Positions 5,800 to 12,463 of a stretch of DNA of 23,407 bases are shown here, in pieces. The notes under the pieces were generated by a model. The model was not told the origin of the DNA. It did no database searches and saw nothing but the letters and a program-made list of their open reading frames with translations. The stretch's first letter is position 1; every line of letters starts with the position of its first letter. Both the position numbers and the translations under genes were made by a program. Source of the stretch: a virus; the IMG/VR virus record IMGVR_UViG_3300032046_000224, positions 1-23,407 of that record, one strand, 5' to 3'.

Positions 5800-6285
5800 A
5801 AGAAATGCCTGAATTGTGGCAAAGAAATTGAGATGAAGATTGCAAGAGATGCAAAAAGAAAAAAATTTTGCAGTCATAATTGTCGTGCTAAATATTATGT
5901 TAAAAATGGGACGATAAAATTACATAGAAATTCAAAAGGGCAAGGTAATCCCAATCCTCCAAAGGGGAAATTGCACCATTTTTGGAAAGGAGGAGTAGTT
6001 CAAAAGAATGGATATAAATATATTAAAGTTAAATCAGGGAAAGATGGATATTTAGCAGAACACCGAAAAATAATTGAAGAATTTTTAGGAAGAAAATTAA
6101 AAAAAGATGAACTTATTCATCATATTGATGGGAATCGATTAAATAATAATATTGAAAATTTAATCTTATGCTCATTAAAGGAACATTTTGTAATACATAA
6201 TTCTTTAATGAAAATAGGATATATGTTAGTTCAAAAGGGTCAAATTAAATTTAATAAACAAACAAAAACTTATGCCATTTCGTAA
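5791..6285 (+). CDS. HNH homing-type endonuclease, 164 aa
   Basis: A free-standing phage HNH nuclease that probably cuts alleles lacking it and spreads by recombination. Near the N-terminus C-x2-C and C-x3-C pairs (CLNC, FCSHNC) form a zinc-finger-like unit. The catalytic core is ELIHHIDGNRLNNNIENLILC followed by KEHFVIH, matching the HNH_3 pattern (HH, N, and a trailing His). I use the ATG at 5791; the in-frame GTG at 5764 lies inside the terminator stem. No Shine-Dalgarno is present. The gene is visibly more AT-rich and uses A-ending codons more than its neighbours, consistent with lateral arrival between terminase and portal, a favoured site for such elements. It is flanked by an 11-base direct repeat. 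Confidence 0.9.
   Translation: MPFKKCLNCGKEIEMKIARDAKRKKFCSHNCRAKYYVKNGTIKLHRNSKGQGNPNPPKGKLHHFWKGGVVQKNGYKYIKVKSGKDGYLAEHRKIIEEFLGRKLKKDELIHHIDGNRLNNNIENLILCSLKEHFVIHNSLMKIGYMLVQKGQIKFNKQTKTYAIS
6270..6280 (+). repeat. direct repeat, right copy, at the basic-protein start
   Basis: This is the second copy of TTATGCCATTT (other copy 5789-5799). It overlaps the last codons of the HNH gene and provides the start codon of the 41-residue protein at 6272. Confidence 0.5.
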
Positions 6286-6397
6286 GCGGGGTCGTTTTTA
6301 TTATCATAAAGGAAAAAAATATACTGCTCGTCAAGTTCGTTTTTACTACGCAAGTAAGGGGACTTTTAAGTATGGACGGGGCAGAAAACGCAAATGA
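6272..6397 (+). CDS. very basic 41-aa protein before portal
   Basis: The ORF begins at ATG 6272, 14 bases before the HNH stop codon finishes, and ends in an ATGA overlap with the portal start. The product (MPFRKRGRFYYHKGKKYTAR...) has about 16 Arg/Lys in 41 residues plus several Tyr/Phe, with a repeated RFYY motif, suggesting nucleic-acid or portal-ring contact. It contains no zinc ligands. It shares the first residues MPF with the HNH gene through the direct repeat, so it may be the gene that the HNH element invaded. No family is recognised. Confidence 0.5.
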   Translation: MPFRKRGRFYYHKGKKYTARQVRFYYASKGTFKYGRGRKRK

Positions 6398-8205
6398 TTA
6401 AAGAAACAGTTCCACAAATCGTCAGACGTGGTGAAGAAAACTATCAAATTGGCCAGACTCAACTGGGTGAGTTTGTTTCTTTTTCTCACAGGGACACGAT
6501 TGAGCGCATAATCGCCTATCTTAATTCAAGGCACACGACCGGCGATAAAGATTCTCTAGGAAGAGACAAGCCGTTTTTCAATATCATCACGGCCGCCGTT
6601 AATATCTGGTATCGGGCTACGGATTTAGACCGCAAGGATGTAATTATCAGACCTACCAAAAACTCCGATACCATCGCTTGTTTTTTCGCTACCGTGAAAC
6701 TTCAGGAATGGATGAACAAGAGCAAATTCGGAATCTTCCTGAACGAATGGGGGCGCGTTCTCGCTCAATATGGTTCGGCGATAGTGAAGTTCGTTGAAAA
6801 AGACGGAGAACTGATTCCTTCCGTTATTCCTTGGAACCGCATGATAACCGATGCTGTTGACTTTGAAGCTTTGCCGAGAATAGAAAGGATTTATAAAACT
6901 CCCGCGCAGTTGCTTAAAATGCCGGAGATAAACAAAGACGAAGCGGAAAATCTTATTAATTCTCTTGTAGCTCGCAAGAACGACAAAACAACGAAGAAAG
7001 ATAATCTTGCCGAATTTATAGAACTCTTTGAGGTGACGGGAGAATTGCCCGTGGCGCTGTTGAAAGACAAGCCGACTGACGATGATTGGAATAATTATCG
7101 CTGGCAAAAACATATAATCTCTTTTACAAAAAACAAAGAAACCAAGACTTTTGACGATTTCACTCTTTATAAAGGCAGATTAAAAGGCGACCAGTATCTT
7201 CTGACTCATCTCATCAAGGAGGAAGGACGGATTATGTCTATCGGAGCCGTCGAGTATCTGTTTGACCCTCAATGGATGCAGAACCACTCTATGAAAAATA
7301 TGAAAGATACTTTGGATATAACTTCTAAACTTATTCTTCAGACCGCCGATGGTTCGTTTTTGGGAAGAAATGTTTTAAACGCGATAGAAACGGGCGAGAT
7401 ACTGATTCACAAAGAGAATATGCCTCTTACGCAGGCGAATCTTTACAAAGCCGACATTACGCAGTTGCAGAACTTCGCCGGTCAATGGAAAGCGCTAGCG
7501 ATGGAAATCACCTCAACTCCCGATTCTTTGAGGGGAAATACTATGCCTTCCGGAACTCCTTATTCTCTTGGCGCGTTTCTGGGAGCGCAGGCTGGGTCTT
7601 TATTCGAAATAATGACCGAAAGCAAAGGTTTGTATCTTGAAGAAATGTTGAGGCGGTTCGTCATCCCTTATTTGAAAACGAAACTCAATACCAAAGAAGA
7701 AGTGATGGCCGTCTTAAAAGACAGCGACATCAAAAAGATAGACGCGATGTATATTCCAAACCAGGCAATCAGGAATTACAACCAGAAAGCGAAAGAAAAA
7801 ATTCTAAACGGCGAGATTCCCGAAATGTTTAACCAGCAGATTGAAGAACAGAAAGTTCAACAGGGACTTGCTCCTATGGGAAATATGCGGAGTTTCAGTC
7901 CTGACAAGGTTTCGTGGAAAGAAGTTTTTAAAGATATTGAGTGGGATGTAGAAGTCGGTATAACCAATGAACCTGCCGACAAACAAGCAGTTTTGACGAC
8001 ATTGACTTCACTTTTGCAAGTATTTAAAGAAGTATTCGCGGGAAATCCCGAAGCGTTAAAAATGATTATGGGTAAAGTATTAAATATGTCGGGAGTAATC
8101 TCGCCTGTTGAAATGTCTACTTTATCATTTAATCAACCAATAGCCGCTCAATCTTCGCCAGTTTTAGGTGCTCGGGCTGCGGGGGTCGAAAAAATAACAA
8201 AATAA
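6394..8205 (+). CDS. portal protein, 603 aa
   Basis: Assigned as portal, the dodecameric head vertex through which DNA passes, from its size (603 aa), position after terminase and before scaffold and capsid, and general character. The protein is mixed alpha/beta without transmembrane segments. The N-terminal half has the portal-like clip and wing pattern (NIWYRATDLDRKDVIIRP, VLAQYGSAIVKFVEKDGELIPSVIPWNRMITD), and a long helical part around residues 300-430 (MKDTLDITSKLILQ, ANLYKADITQLQNFAGQWKALAMEI) fits the stem and crown helices. The N-terminal Trp-rich segment and mid-protein SLRG are seen in portals of uncultured phages. No single diagnostic motif exists, so the call leans on synteny. Confidence 0.8.
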   Translation: MIKETVPQIVRRGEENYQIGQTQLGEFVSFSHRDTIERIIAYLNSRHTTGDKDSLGRDKPFFNIITAAVNIWYRATDLDRKDVIIRPTKNSDTIACFFATVKLQEWMNKSKFGIFLNEWGRVLAQYGSAIVKFVEKDGELIPSVIPWNRMITDAVDFEALPRIERIYKTPAQLLKMPEINKDEAENLINSLVARKNDKTTKKDNLAEFIELFEVTGELPVALLKDKPTDDDWNNYRWQKHIISFTKNKETKTFDDFTLYKGRLKGDQYLLTHLIKEEGRIMSIGAVEYLFDPQWMQNHSMKNMKDTLDITSKLILQTADGSFLGRNVLNAIETGEILIHKENMPLTQANLYKADITQLQNFAGQWKALAMEITSTPDSLRGNTMPSGTPYSLGAFLGAQAGSLFEIMTESKGLYLEEMLRRFVIPYLKTKLNTKEEVMAVLKDSDIKKIDAMYIPNQAIRNYNQKAKEKILNGEIPEMFNQQIEEQKVQQGLAPMGNMRSFSPDKVSWKEVFKDIEWDVEVGITNEPADKQAVLTTLTSLLQVFKEVFAGNPEALKMIMGKVLNMSGVISPVEMSTLSFNQPIAAQSSPVLGARAAGVEKITK

Positions 8206-8209
8206 AATT

Positions 8210-8566
8210 ATGGATGAAATAAAAAGACAATTCGAAATGAACGCTCAACAGCCGAGATTTACCGAAGATGAAGTCAGAGAACTGAAAGTGATGTTTAAAG
8301 ACAACGATTACCGCCTGAAATTGATGAGGAAGTTTTTTCTCCCGCCGATGGATTATAACGCCCCGATGGGATTCCTACAGGATATTTACGGAATGATTCA
8401 AGCCGACAATATGCCCGACCAGCAAGTGGCTAATCTGGTGCGGTCAAGAAACCTGATGGTCAACCACATGAACAGGATGTTCGTAGAATTGCAGAGTATC
8501 GCCAACATGAAAGAAGAAACTGCGGCGGAGAAGAAAGCTCGTTTACAAAAAGACAGCGTAAAATAG
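8210..8566 (+). CDS. hypothetical protein between portal and scaffold, 118 aa
   Basis: A short, mostly helical protein (MDEIKRQFEMNAQQPRFTED...) with many Met residues (about 14) and charged helices, beginning 4 bases after the portal stop. Its place between portal and scaffold is typical of small head-assembly helpers or head-completion proteins. No recognised motif. No Shine-Dalgarno is visible before its ATG. Confidence 0.6.
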   Translation: MDEIKRQFEMNAQQPRFTEDEVRELKVMFKDNDYRLKLMRKFFLPPMDYNAPMGFLQDIYGMIQADNMPDQQVANLVRSRNLMVNHMNRMFVELQSIANMKEETAAEKKARLQKDSVK

Positions 8567-8606
8567 TTAATTTATTAAATAACCGGTTTGTCATTTTTCC
8601 TTAAAA

Positions 8607-9176
8607 ATGAACTATATGGAAACAAAAACTTGGGCTGAGTTCGGGGCCTTAACCGACGAGGAACGGAGTTCCTTAACTCCAGAGGAAATGGAAACTCTTA
8701 GAACATCCATAACAGAGAACGAGGCGAAATTGGCCGGAGATAGAAAGGCAAAAGACGAGGAATTGGTGAAAGCCAAAGAACTCGCCGAGAATTACAAAAT
8801 CCGCGCCGAAAAGGCCGAGAAAGGCAAGAAAGAGGATAAAGAACTTCCTAAACCGGAATACTCTTTATCCGATATTCGCGCCTTATCTGATGTCCCCGAC
8901 GAAGATGTCGAAGAAGTTGTTGGTTGGGCGAAATTTAAAAATATAACAGTCGCCGAAGCCAAAAAGACGTCTGAAATGCAGAGTATTCTGAAACTCCGAC
9001 TGGAAGAAAGACGGTCAGCCGCCGCTTCCAATACCGGAGGTTCAAGAGCTTCTACGACAATAACGGGAGCTACCTTGATTCAAAGAGCGAAACAAGGACA
9101 ATTTCCCGAAAAAGACGAGGACATCGAAAAGTTAGCGGAAGCAAGAATGGCGGAAAAACTTAATAAGAGAAAGTAA
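8607..9176 (+). CDS. putative capsid scaffolding protein, 189 aa
   Basis: Highly charged and helical, with a long Lys/Glu/Ala coiled-coil segment (roughly residues 30-80, KAKDEELVKAKELAENYKIR), an acidic middle (SDIRALSDVPDEDVEEVVGWAKF) and a basic C-terminus (ARMAEKLNKRK). This composition, and the position directly before the capsid gene, are the usual signs of a phage scaffolding protein, which nucleates prohead assembly and binds coat through a basic C-terminal helix. Starts at 8607 and 8616 are both possible (MNYMETK); I keep the first. No protease motif is seen, so scaffold removal must rely on another factor or exit. Confidence 0.65.
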   Translation: MNYMETKTWAEFGALTDEERSSLTPEEMETLRTSITENEAKLAGDRKAKDEELVKAKELAENYKIRAEKAEKGKKEDKELPKPEYSLSDIRALSDVPDEDVEEVVGWAKFKNITVAEAKKTSEMQSILKLRLEERRSAAASNTGGSRASTTITGATLIQRAKQGQFPEKDEDIEKLAEARMAEKLNKRK

Positions 9177-9271
9177 TTTCCGAGAATGGTGAATTATTAT
9201 TAACTAGGTTCTTTGAAACTTTTGCGGTTATATAACAAATAATCGTAAAAGGGGAAAAAGAATTTACTACT

Positions 9272-10126
9272 TTGAACACACAGGCAACACAACAGTGGAG
9301 GATTAAGTATTTTTCTTCCACGATGCAGCAGATTCTTCGCAACTCGTTAGTTGCCGAGAAAGTCTGCCAGCACGACACCTCGGATTTGTTCTACATCTAC
9401 AATCCCTATACCGGGCAGAATACCGCGACCATAGCGACGATAGTTGGAACTTATTCGACTTCAGCTTGGACTAACATGAATGACGCTTTGACGGTTGTAG
9501 ACCAAATAACTTGCGCCAATCATGTCTACGAATTTGAGCAGACAATGGCAACTTACGACATGATGGCCACAAGGATGGATGAACTGGCCTACGCAGTGGC
9601 TTACGGAGTGGACAAATATGTTCTTAACGGTTTATGCGAGGATGCGACAGATACTCCTTACAACACCCCGGCTGGCGGATTCACGACAGCCGCGAACATC
9701 CCGATAATCTTTTCTGAACTCATCTCCAAAGTCGCGGGATACGCGGATGTTTATAAAGGTCTTTATGTAATCGTAGAAAATACGGATGTTCCGGGAATCA
9801 TTCAGGCGGGCGCGGCTTCGGGATTCTCATTCGCCGACGCGGTCTTGAACAACGGACTTATCGGAAACTTTATGGGAGTTGACATCTATGTCGTCCGGTC
9901 AGGGACTTTCGTCACGGAGACACTAGGCGCGATTACCGCGACCAATTCAGGACACCGCGTATTCGGAGTCGCAGGTGTAGCTACCTTTGCGACACCGGGC
10001 GGTTCGCACTACGAAGAGAAATCAGTTCCGTCAAAGACAGGAAAGGAAATTGTCGCTTGGTTGAATGTAGGATTTAAGCTCTGGGCGCAAAAGGTCGCCT
10101 TAACCATCGACATTACACTTGCATAG
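9272..10126 (+). CDS. major capsid protein (HK97-fold-like), 284 aa, TTG start
   Basis: The product, at 284 residues and following scaffold, fits an HK97-fold coat protein. The N-terminal arm (QATQQWRIKYFSSTMQQILR) precedes an A-domain-like beta region. FEQTMATYDMMATRMDELAYAVAYGVDKYVLNGL (about 88-122) is the long spine helix. GLYVIVENTDVPGIIQAGAASGFSFADAVLNNGLIGNFMGVDIYVV (about 162-206) is the typical P-domain and A-domain stretch of coat proteins. The frame opens with TTG at 9272; no ATG or GTG lies between it and the upstream in-frame stop, and the next ATG (9323) would remove 17 residues of the arm. A purine-rich AAAAGGGGAAAAAG lies upstream at about 20 bases. Confidence 0.82.
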   Translation: MNTQATQQWRIKYFSSTMQQILRNSLVAEKVCQHDTSDLFYIYNPYTGQNTATIATIVGTYSTSAWTNMNDALTVVDQITCANHVYEFEQTMATYDMMATRMDELAYAVAYGVDKYVLNGLCEDATDTPYNTPAGGFTTAANIPIIFSELISKVAGYADVYKGLYVIVENTDVPGIIQAGAASGFSFADAVLNNGLIGNFMGVDIYVVRSGTFVTETLGAITATNSGHRVFGVAGVATFATPGGSHYEEKSVPSKTGKEIVAWLNVGFKLWAQKVALTIDITLA

Positions 10127-10128
10127 CA

Positions 10129-10154
10129 GTTAATCGGCTTTTGGGCCGATTAAC
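10129..10154 (+). terminator. hairpin after capsid gene, terminator-like but no T-run
   Basis: GTTAATCGGC (10129-10138) pairs perfectly with GCCGATTAAC (10145-10154) around a 6-base loop, starting 3 bases after the capsid stop. It is followed by GGAGGG rather than a run of T, so it may act as an RNA-stability or partial terminator element rather than a classic intrinsic terminator. A third copy of TAATCGGC (10187-10194) could compete for the same 3' strand. Confidence 0.4.
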
Positions 10155-10184
10155 GGAGGGCAGCCAGCACCATTCCTGCCTTCC
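10155..10184 (+). other. second hairpin in capsid downstream region
   Basis: GGAGGGCAG (10155-10163) pairs with CTGCCTTCC (10176-10184), 9 pairs including one G-T, around a 12-base loop. It abuts the preceding hairpin with no spacer, making a stacked pair of helices. The gene-free interval 10127-10211 holds these two hairpins and a small GGCT/AGCC hairpin (10192-10204). Confidence 0.35.
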
Positions 10185-10211
10185 TCTAATCGGCTCAAGA
10201 AGCCAAAACTT

Positions 10212-10388
10212 ATGAAAACAAAAAAACAACCAGTAAAAATAGAATTGACGATTGAAGGCAAACCAAAGAATCGTCAGACAAAAGAAACATTCCGTGAACT
10301 GATGAAAACTTACAAGCTTAAAAATCCCGTCAAATACGAGCATAAGAAGGCCGCTTTGGAAAAGCAACTCGCGGCATTATCAGATTAA
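10212..10388 (+). CDS. hypothetical basic protein, 58 aa
   Basis: A short ORF of 58 codons (MKTKKQPVKIELTIEGKPKN...) starting just after the double hairpin. It is strongly Lys-rich, with a beta-like first third and an amphipathic helical rest (KETFRELMKTYKLKNPVKYEHKKAALEKQLAAL). Codon use and composition match its neighbours. It ends 10 bases before the next gene. No family is recognised; a small basic virion or assembly protein is plausible from its place after the coat gene. Confidence 0.55.
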   Translation: MKTKKQPVKIELTIEGKPKNRQTKETFRELMKTYKLKNPVKYEHKKAALEKQLAALSD

Positions 10389-10398
10389 CTTAAACGCA

Positions 10399-10950
10399 AT
10401 GAATAAAATTTTGATAACTGTCTCCGTGATTGCCGTAGCCGCCCTGATAGTGGCCGGCTTGGCTCTCGTGAGACCGGTTAATGTAAAAGTCGAATTGCCG
10501 ACATCTGAACTTGGAGCATTGAGCGGCCCCGATGTGATATTCCCGATGAGGTTCCATAAAACTATTACTTGGAATCAACCGGTATTAGCTACCTCGACAT
10601 CCGGAACCGCCACGACATTGAAGGCTTCTGATATGAATTCTTATGGAACTATTGACTTAATGTCCAATGTCGCCGCGTTTACCTATACACTTCCCGCCAC
10701 CAGCACGATGTTGGGATTTCTTCCGAATGACGGAGATACGAGGGAATGGATATTCCACAACGCGACATCCACCGCCGTCACTCTCACTATTGTCAAGGGA
10801 ACAGGAATGTATTTAGTCGGCGATTCTGCTAACGATGATATTATTGATAACGATGAATACGCGGTATTGACTTGTTGGAACGCTTACTACAGAACCGCCC
10901 TTAATGTGGACATCGTTTGCGCTATAAGGGAATTAAATGACGCTGACTAA
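10399..10950 (+). CDS. Thr/Ser-rich protein with N-terminal membrane anchor, 183 aa
   Basis: MNKILITVSVIAVAALIVAG (residues 1-20) is a clear signal-anchor or transmembrane helix. The remaining 155 residues are beta-rich and Thr/Ser-rich with repeated ATST motifs (LATSTSG, LPATSTM, FHNATSTAV) and an acidic patch (GDSANDDIIDNDEY). The pattern suits an extracytoplasmic jelly-roll or Ig-like domain, for example a head decoration or surface protein. A phage virion protein with a membrane anchor is unusual; similar ATST-rich anchored proteins are common in Patescibacteria. It overlaps the next frame by 14 bases if that gene is read from its first ATG. Confidence 0.6.
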   Translation: MNKILITVSVIAVAALIVAGLALVRPVNVKVELPTSELGALSGPDVIFPMRFHKTITWNQPVLATSTSGTATTLKASDMNSYGTIDLMSNVAAFTYTLPATSTMLGFLPNDGDTREWIFHNATSTAVTLTIVKGTGMYLVGDSANDDIIDNDEYAVLTCWNAYYRTALNVDIVCAIRELNDAD

Positions 10951-10951
10951 A

Positions 10952-11476
10952 ATGAACAAAAAACTAACAATAGGAATAGCGGTCGTCATACTTGGGTTAG
11001 TATTGTTCAGTTTAGACCGCTTCGCGTTCGGGAACATCGCCAAACAGATTGCCGTTCCTTCCAGCGATTACCAGAATTATACTTTCTTCGCCACTTCCAC
11101 GAACCAGACTTATTATTCGACGACCACTGACGCTTATTCCACCAGCATTACGCCGTGGATTGACGGCAACGGCCGGGTAGATAAAGGAATGTTTATTACC
11201 GCGGGAGCGGAAGAAGTAACATTCTTCTTCACGACCACGGGAACCACGACTTTCAGCGTTGATTTATCTGACGATGGAACGAATTGGTATGACTACAATC
11301 ATCTTCTGGCGAACAACGCTTCCCTTACGGCGACTACGACTGTTACTTTGGACGGACTTACATCGGCTGGCGCCACGGCAATATACTTTATGCAGGAAGT
11401 TCCTTACGCCGTCAGATGTTCTGTTACGACTTTAGTCGCCGGAACAAAAAGTTGCCGGGCTTCGGCTAAATGGTAG
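10952..11476 (+). CDS. second Thr-rich membrane-anchored protein, 174 aa
   Basis: I take the ATG at 10952, one base after the preceding stop, rather than 10937. It gives MNKKLTIGIAVVILGLVLFS, a short basic N-terminus and a hydrophobic helix (about residues 6-22). The following domain is rich in Thr/Ser and aromatic residues (FFATSTNQTYYSTTTDAYSTSI) with a beta-sandwich-like second half (TTTFSVDLSDDGTNWYDY). It resembles the upstream protein in layout (anchor plus Thr-rich beta domain) but not obviously in sequence. Two cysteines near the end (RCSVTTLVAGTKSC) may form a disulfide. Function is unknown; surface or virion decoration is the best guess. Confidence 0.6.
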   Translation: MNKKLTIGIAVVILGLVLFSLDRFAFGNIAKQIAVPSSDYQNYTFFATSTNQTYYSTTTDAYSTSITPWIDGNGRVDKGMFITAGAEEVTFFFTTTGTTTFSVDLSDDGTNWYDYNHLLANNASLTATTTVTLDGLTSAGATAIYFMQEVPYAVRCSVTTLVAGTKSCRASAKW

Positions 11477-11486
11477 ATTTTTCAAA

Positions 11487-11513
11487 CAGAGTCTTGCTTG
11501 TAACAGGGCTCTG
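11487..11513 (+). other. intergenic hairpin
   Basis: CAGAGTCTTG (11487-11496) pairs with CAGGGCTCTG (11504-11513), 10 pairs including two G-T, around a 7-base loop. It lies in the 68-base gap between the Thr-rich and adaptor genes. There is no following T-run on the plus strand, so it is more likely a processing or stability element than an intrinsic terminator. Confidence 0.35.
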
Positions 11514-11544
11514 AAACGAGAAATTTATTATTAAATAAATCAAA

Positions 11545-12270
11545 ATGAATGTCGGACAAATAGCACAAGAAGCAAGAGATTTAGTTGACGCGGATTCAAC
11601 GAGTTATCCTGATACCTCGCTTCTTCGGCGTCTTAATTCCGCGATAGAAACCTTAGTAAGCAAAATTATAGAAGTCTGCCGGACTTATCCTTATGACGAT
11701 GATAATCAAGCGGATTTAGCGGAAGGAACTATCACTTTAGAGGAGGGAATATCAAAATATACTATAACTGATAAATTTCTGACTATTTTAGAAATTAAAG
11801 TTAAAAATACCAGTGGAGTTTATTCTATCGTCAGATTGGAAACTCAAACAGAAGATTCAAATATCATAGAAACAACCGAGGCAACAATAGGTTTGCCGAC
11901 AAAATACAGAATGACAGGAAGAACGATATTTTTAAGACCCGCTCCAACGGCAGGTTCAGTTACTTTAGCCGCCGGAATGCTTTTCAAATACACAAGAGTT
12001 CATACTATTACTTGTGATACTTATGTTAATAATGCTTGTACTGCCGGAGAATTTTACACAGGAACTTTAATCCCCGGTATCGTTTCGCCTTTTCATCCTT
12101 TGATAGCGAAAATGGTGGCTTTGCCTTACGCTAAATCCTATAAAAAAGACCGTGTAGTTCAACTTCAGCAGGATATTTATATTGAAACTGAAGATTGTAT
12201 CCGTTTTTATGCTGGAAGATTAAAAGATAAAAGAAATAGATTATCAGTTAGTAATGAGAGTAATAAATAA
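11545..12270 (+). CDS. phage adaptor / head-closure protein (short-tail type), 241 aa
   Basis: The N-terminus (MNVGQIAQEARDLVDADSTS, then DTSLLRRLNSAIETLVSKIIE) is the helical opening typical of the SU10/P22 gp4-like adaptor family, which docks beneath the portal and connects it to the nozzle of short-tailed phages. The middle (TITLEEGISKYTITDKFLTILEIKVKN, LPTKYRMTGRTIFLRPAP) is a beta domain also seen in that family. The C-terminal helices (HPLIAKMVALPYAKSYKKDR, then a Lys/Arg-rich end) fit the portal-binding part. About 240 residues is usual. Two extra cysteines (ITCDTYVNNACTAG) sit in a loop insertion. Its presence supports a podovirus-like virion. Confidence 0.72.
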   Translation: MNVGQIAQEARDLVDADSTSYPDTSLLRRLNSAIETLVSKIIEVCRTYPYDDDNQADLAEGTITLEEGISKYTITDKFLTILEIKVKNTSGVYSIVRLETQTEDSNIIETTEATIGLPTKYRMTGRTIFLRPAPTAGSVTLAAGMLFKYTRVHTITCDTYVNNACTAGEFYTGTLIPGIVSPFHPLIAKMVALPYAKSYKKDRVVQLQQDIYIETEDCIRFYAGRLKDKRNRLSVSNESNK

Positions 12271-12271
12271 A

Positions 12272-12463
12272 ATGCCATCTATAACACCAAATTCAATAAA
12301 TGAAAAATCCCTGACCAATTTAAGTAGCGCGGGAGATATTTTAGTTGACGAGGCAACAATGACGGTTAATGAGGCCGAACAACCGGTGGATTCCGTAGGT
12401 CATCCCATCACAAAATTATCAATAAACGAAAAGTCGTTATCAAATTTGGCGGAAAATACATGA
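12272..12463 (+). CDS. hypothetical protein with internal repeat, 63 aa
   Basis: I choose the ATG at 12272, 2 bases after the adaptor stop; an in-frame ATG at 12254 lies inside that gene. The product has a repeated motif at its two ends, NSINEKSLTNLSSAG and LSINEKSLSNLAENT, around a short acidic middle (ILVDEATMTVNEAEQPVD). The repeat suggests a pair of equivalent binding arms. No family is recognised. Its stop overlaps the next start in an ATGA junction, so it is co-translated with the glycine-rich adhesin. Confidence 0.55.
   Translation: MPSITPNSINEKSLTNLSSAGDILVDEATMTVNEAEQPVDSVGHPITKLSINEKSLSNLAENT

Noticed and set aside
6625-7113. Minus-strand 162-aa ORF inside portal
   Set aside because: Opposite a long, coherent portal gene; composition is the complement of the real frame and no motif is seen.
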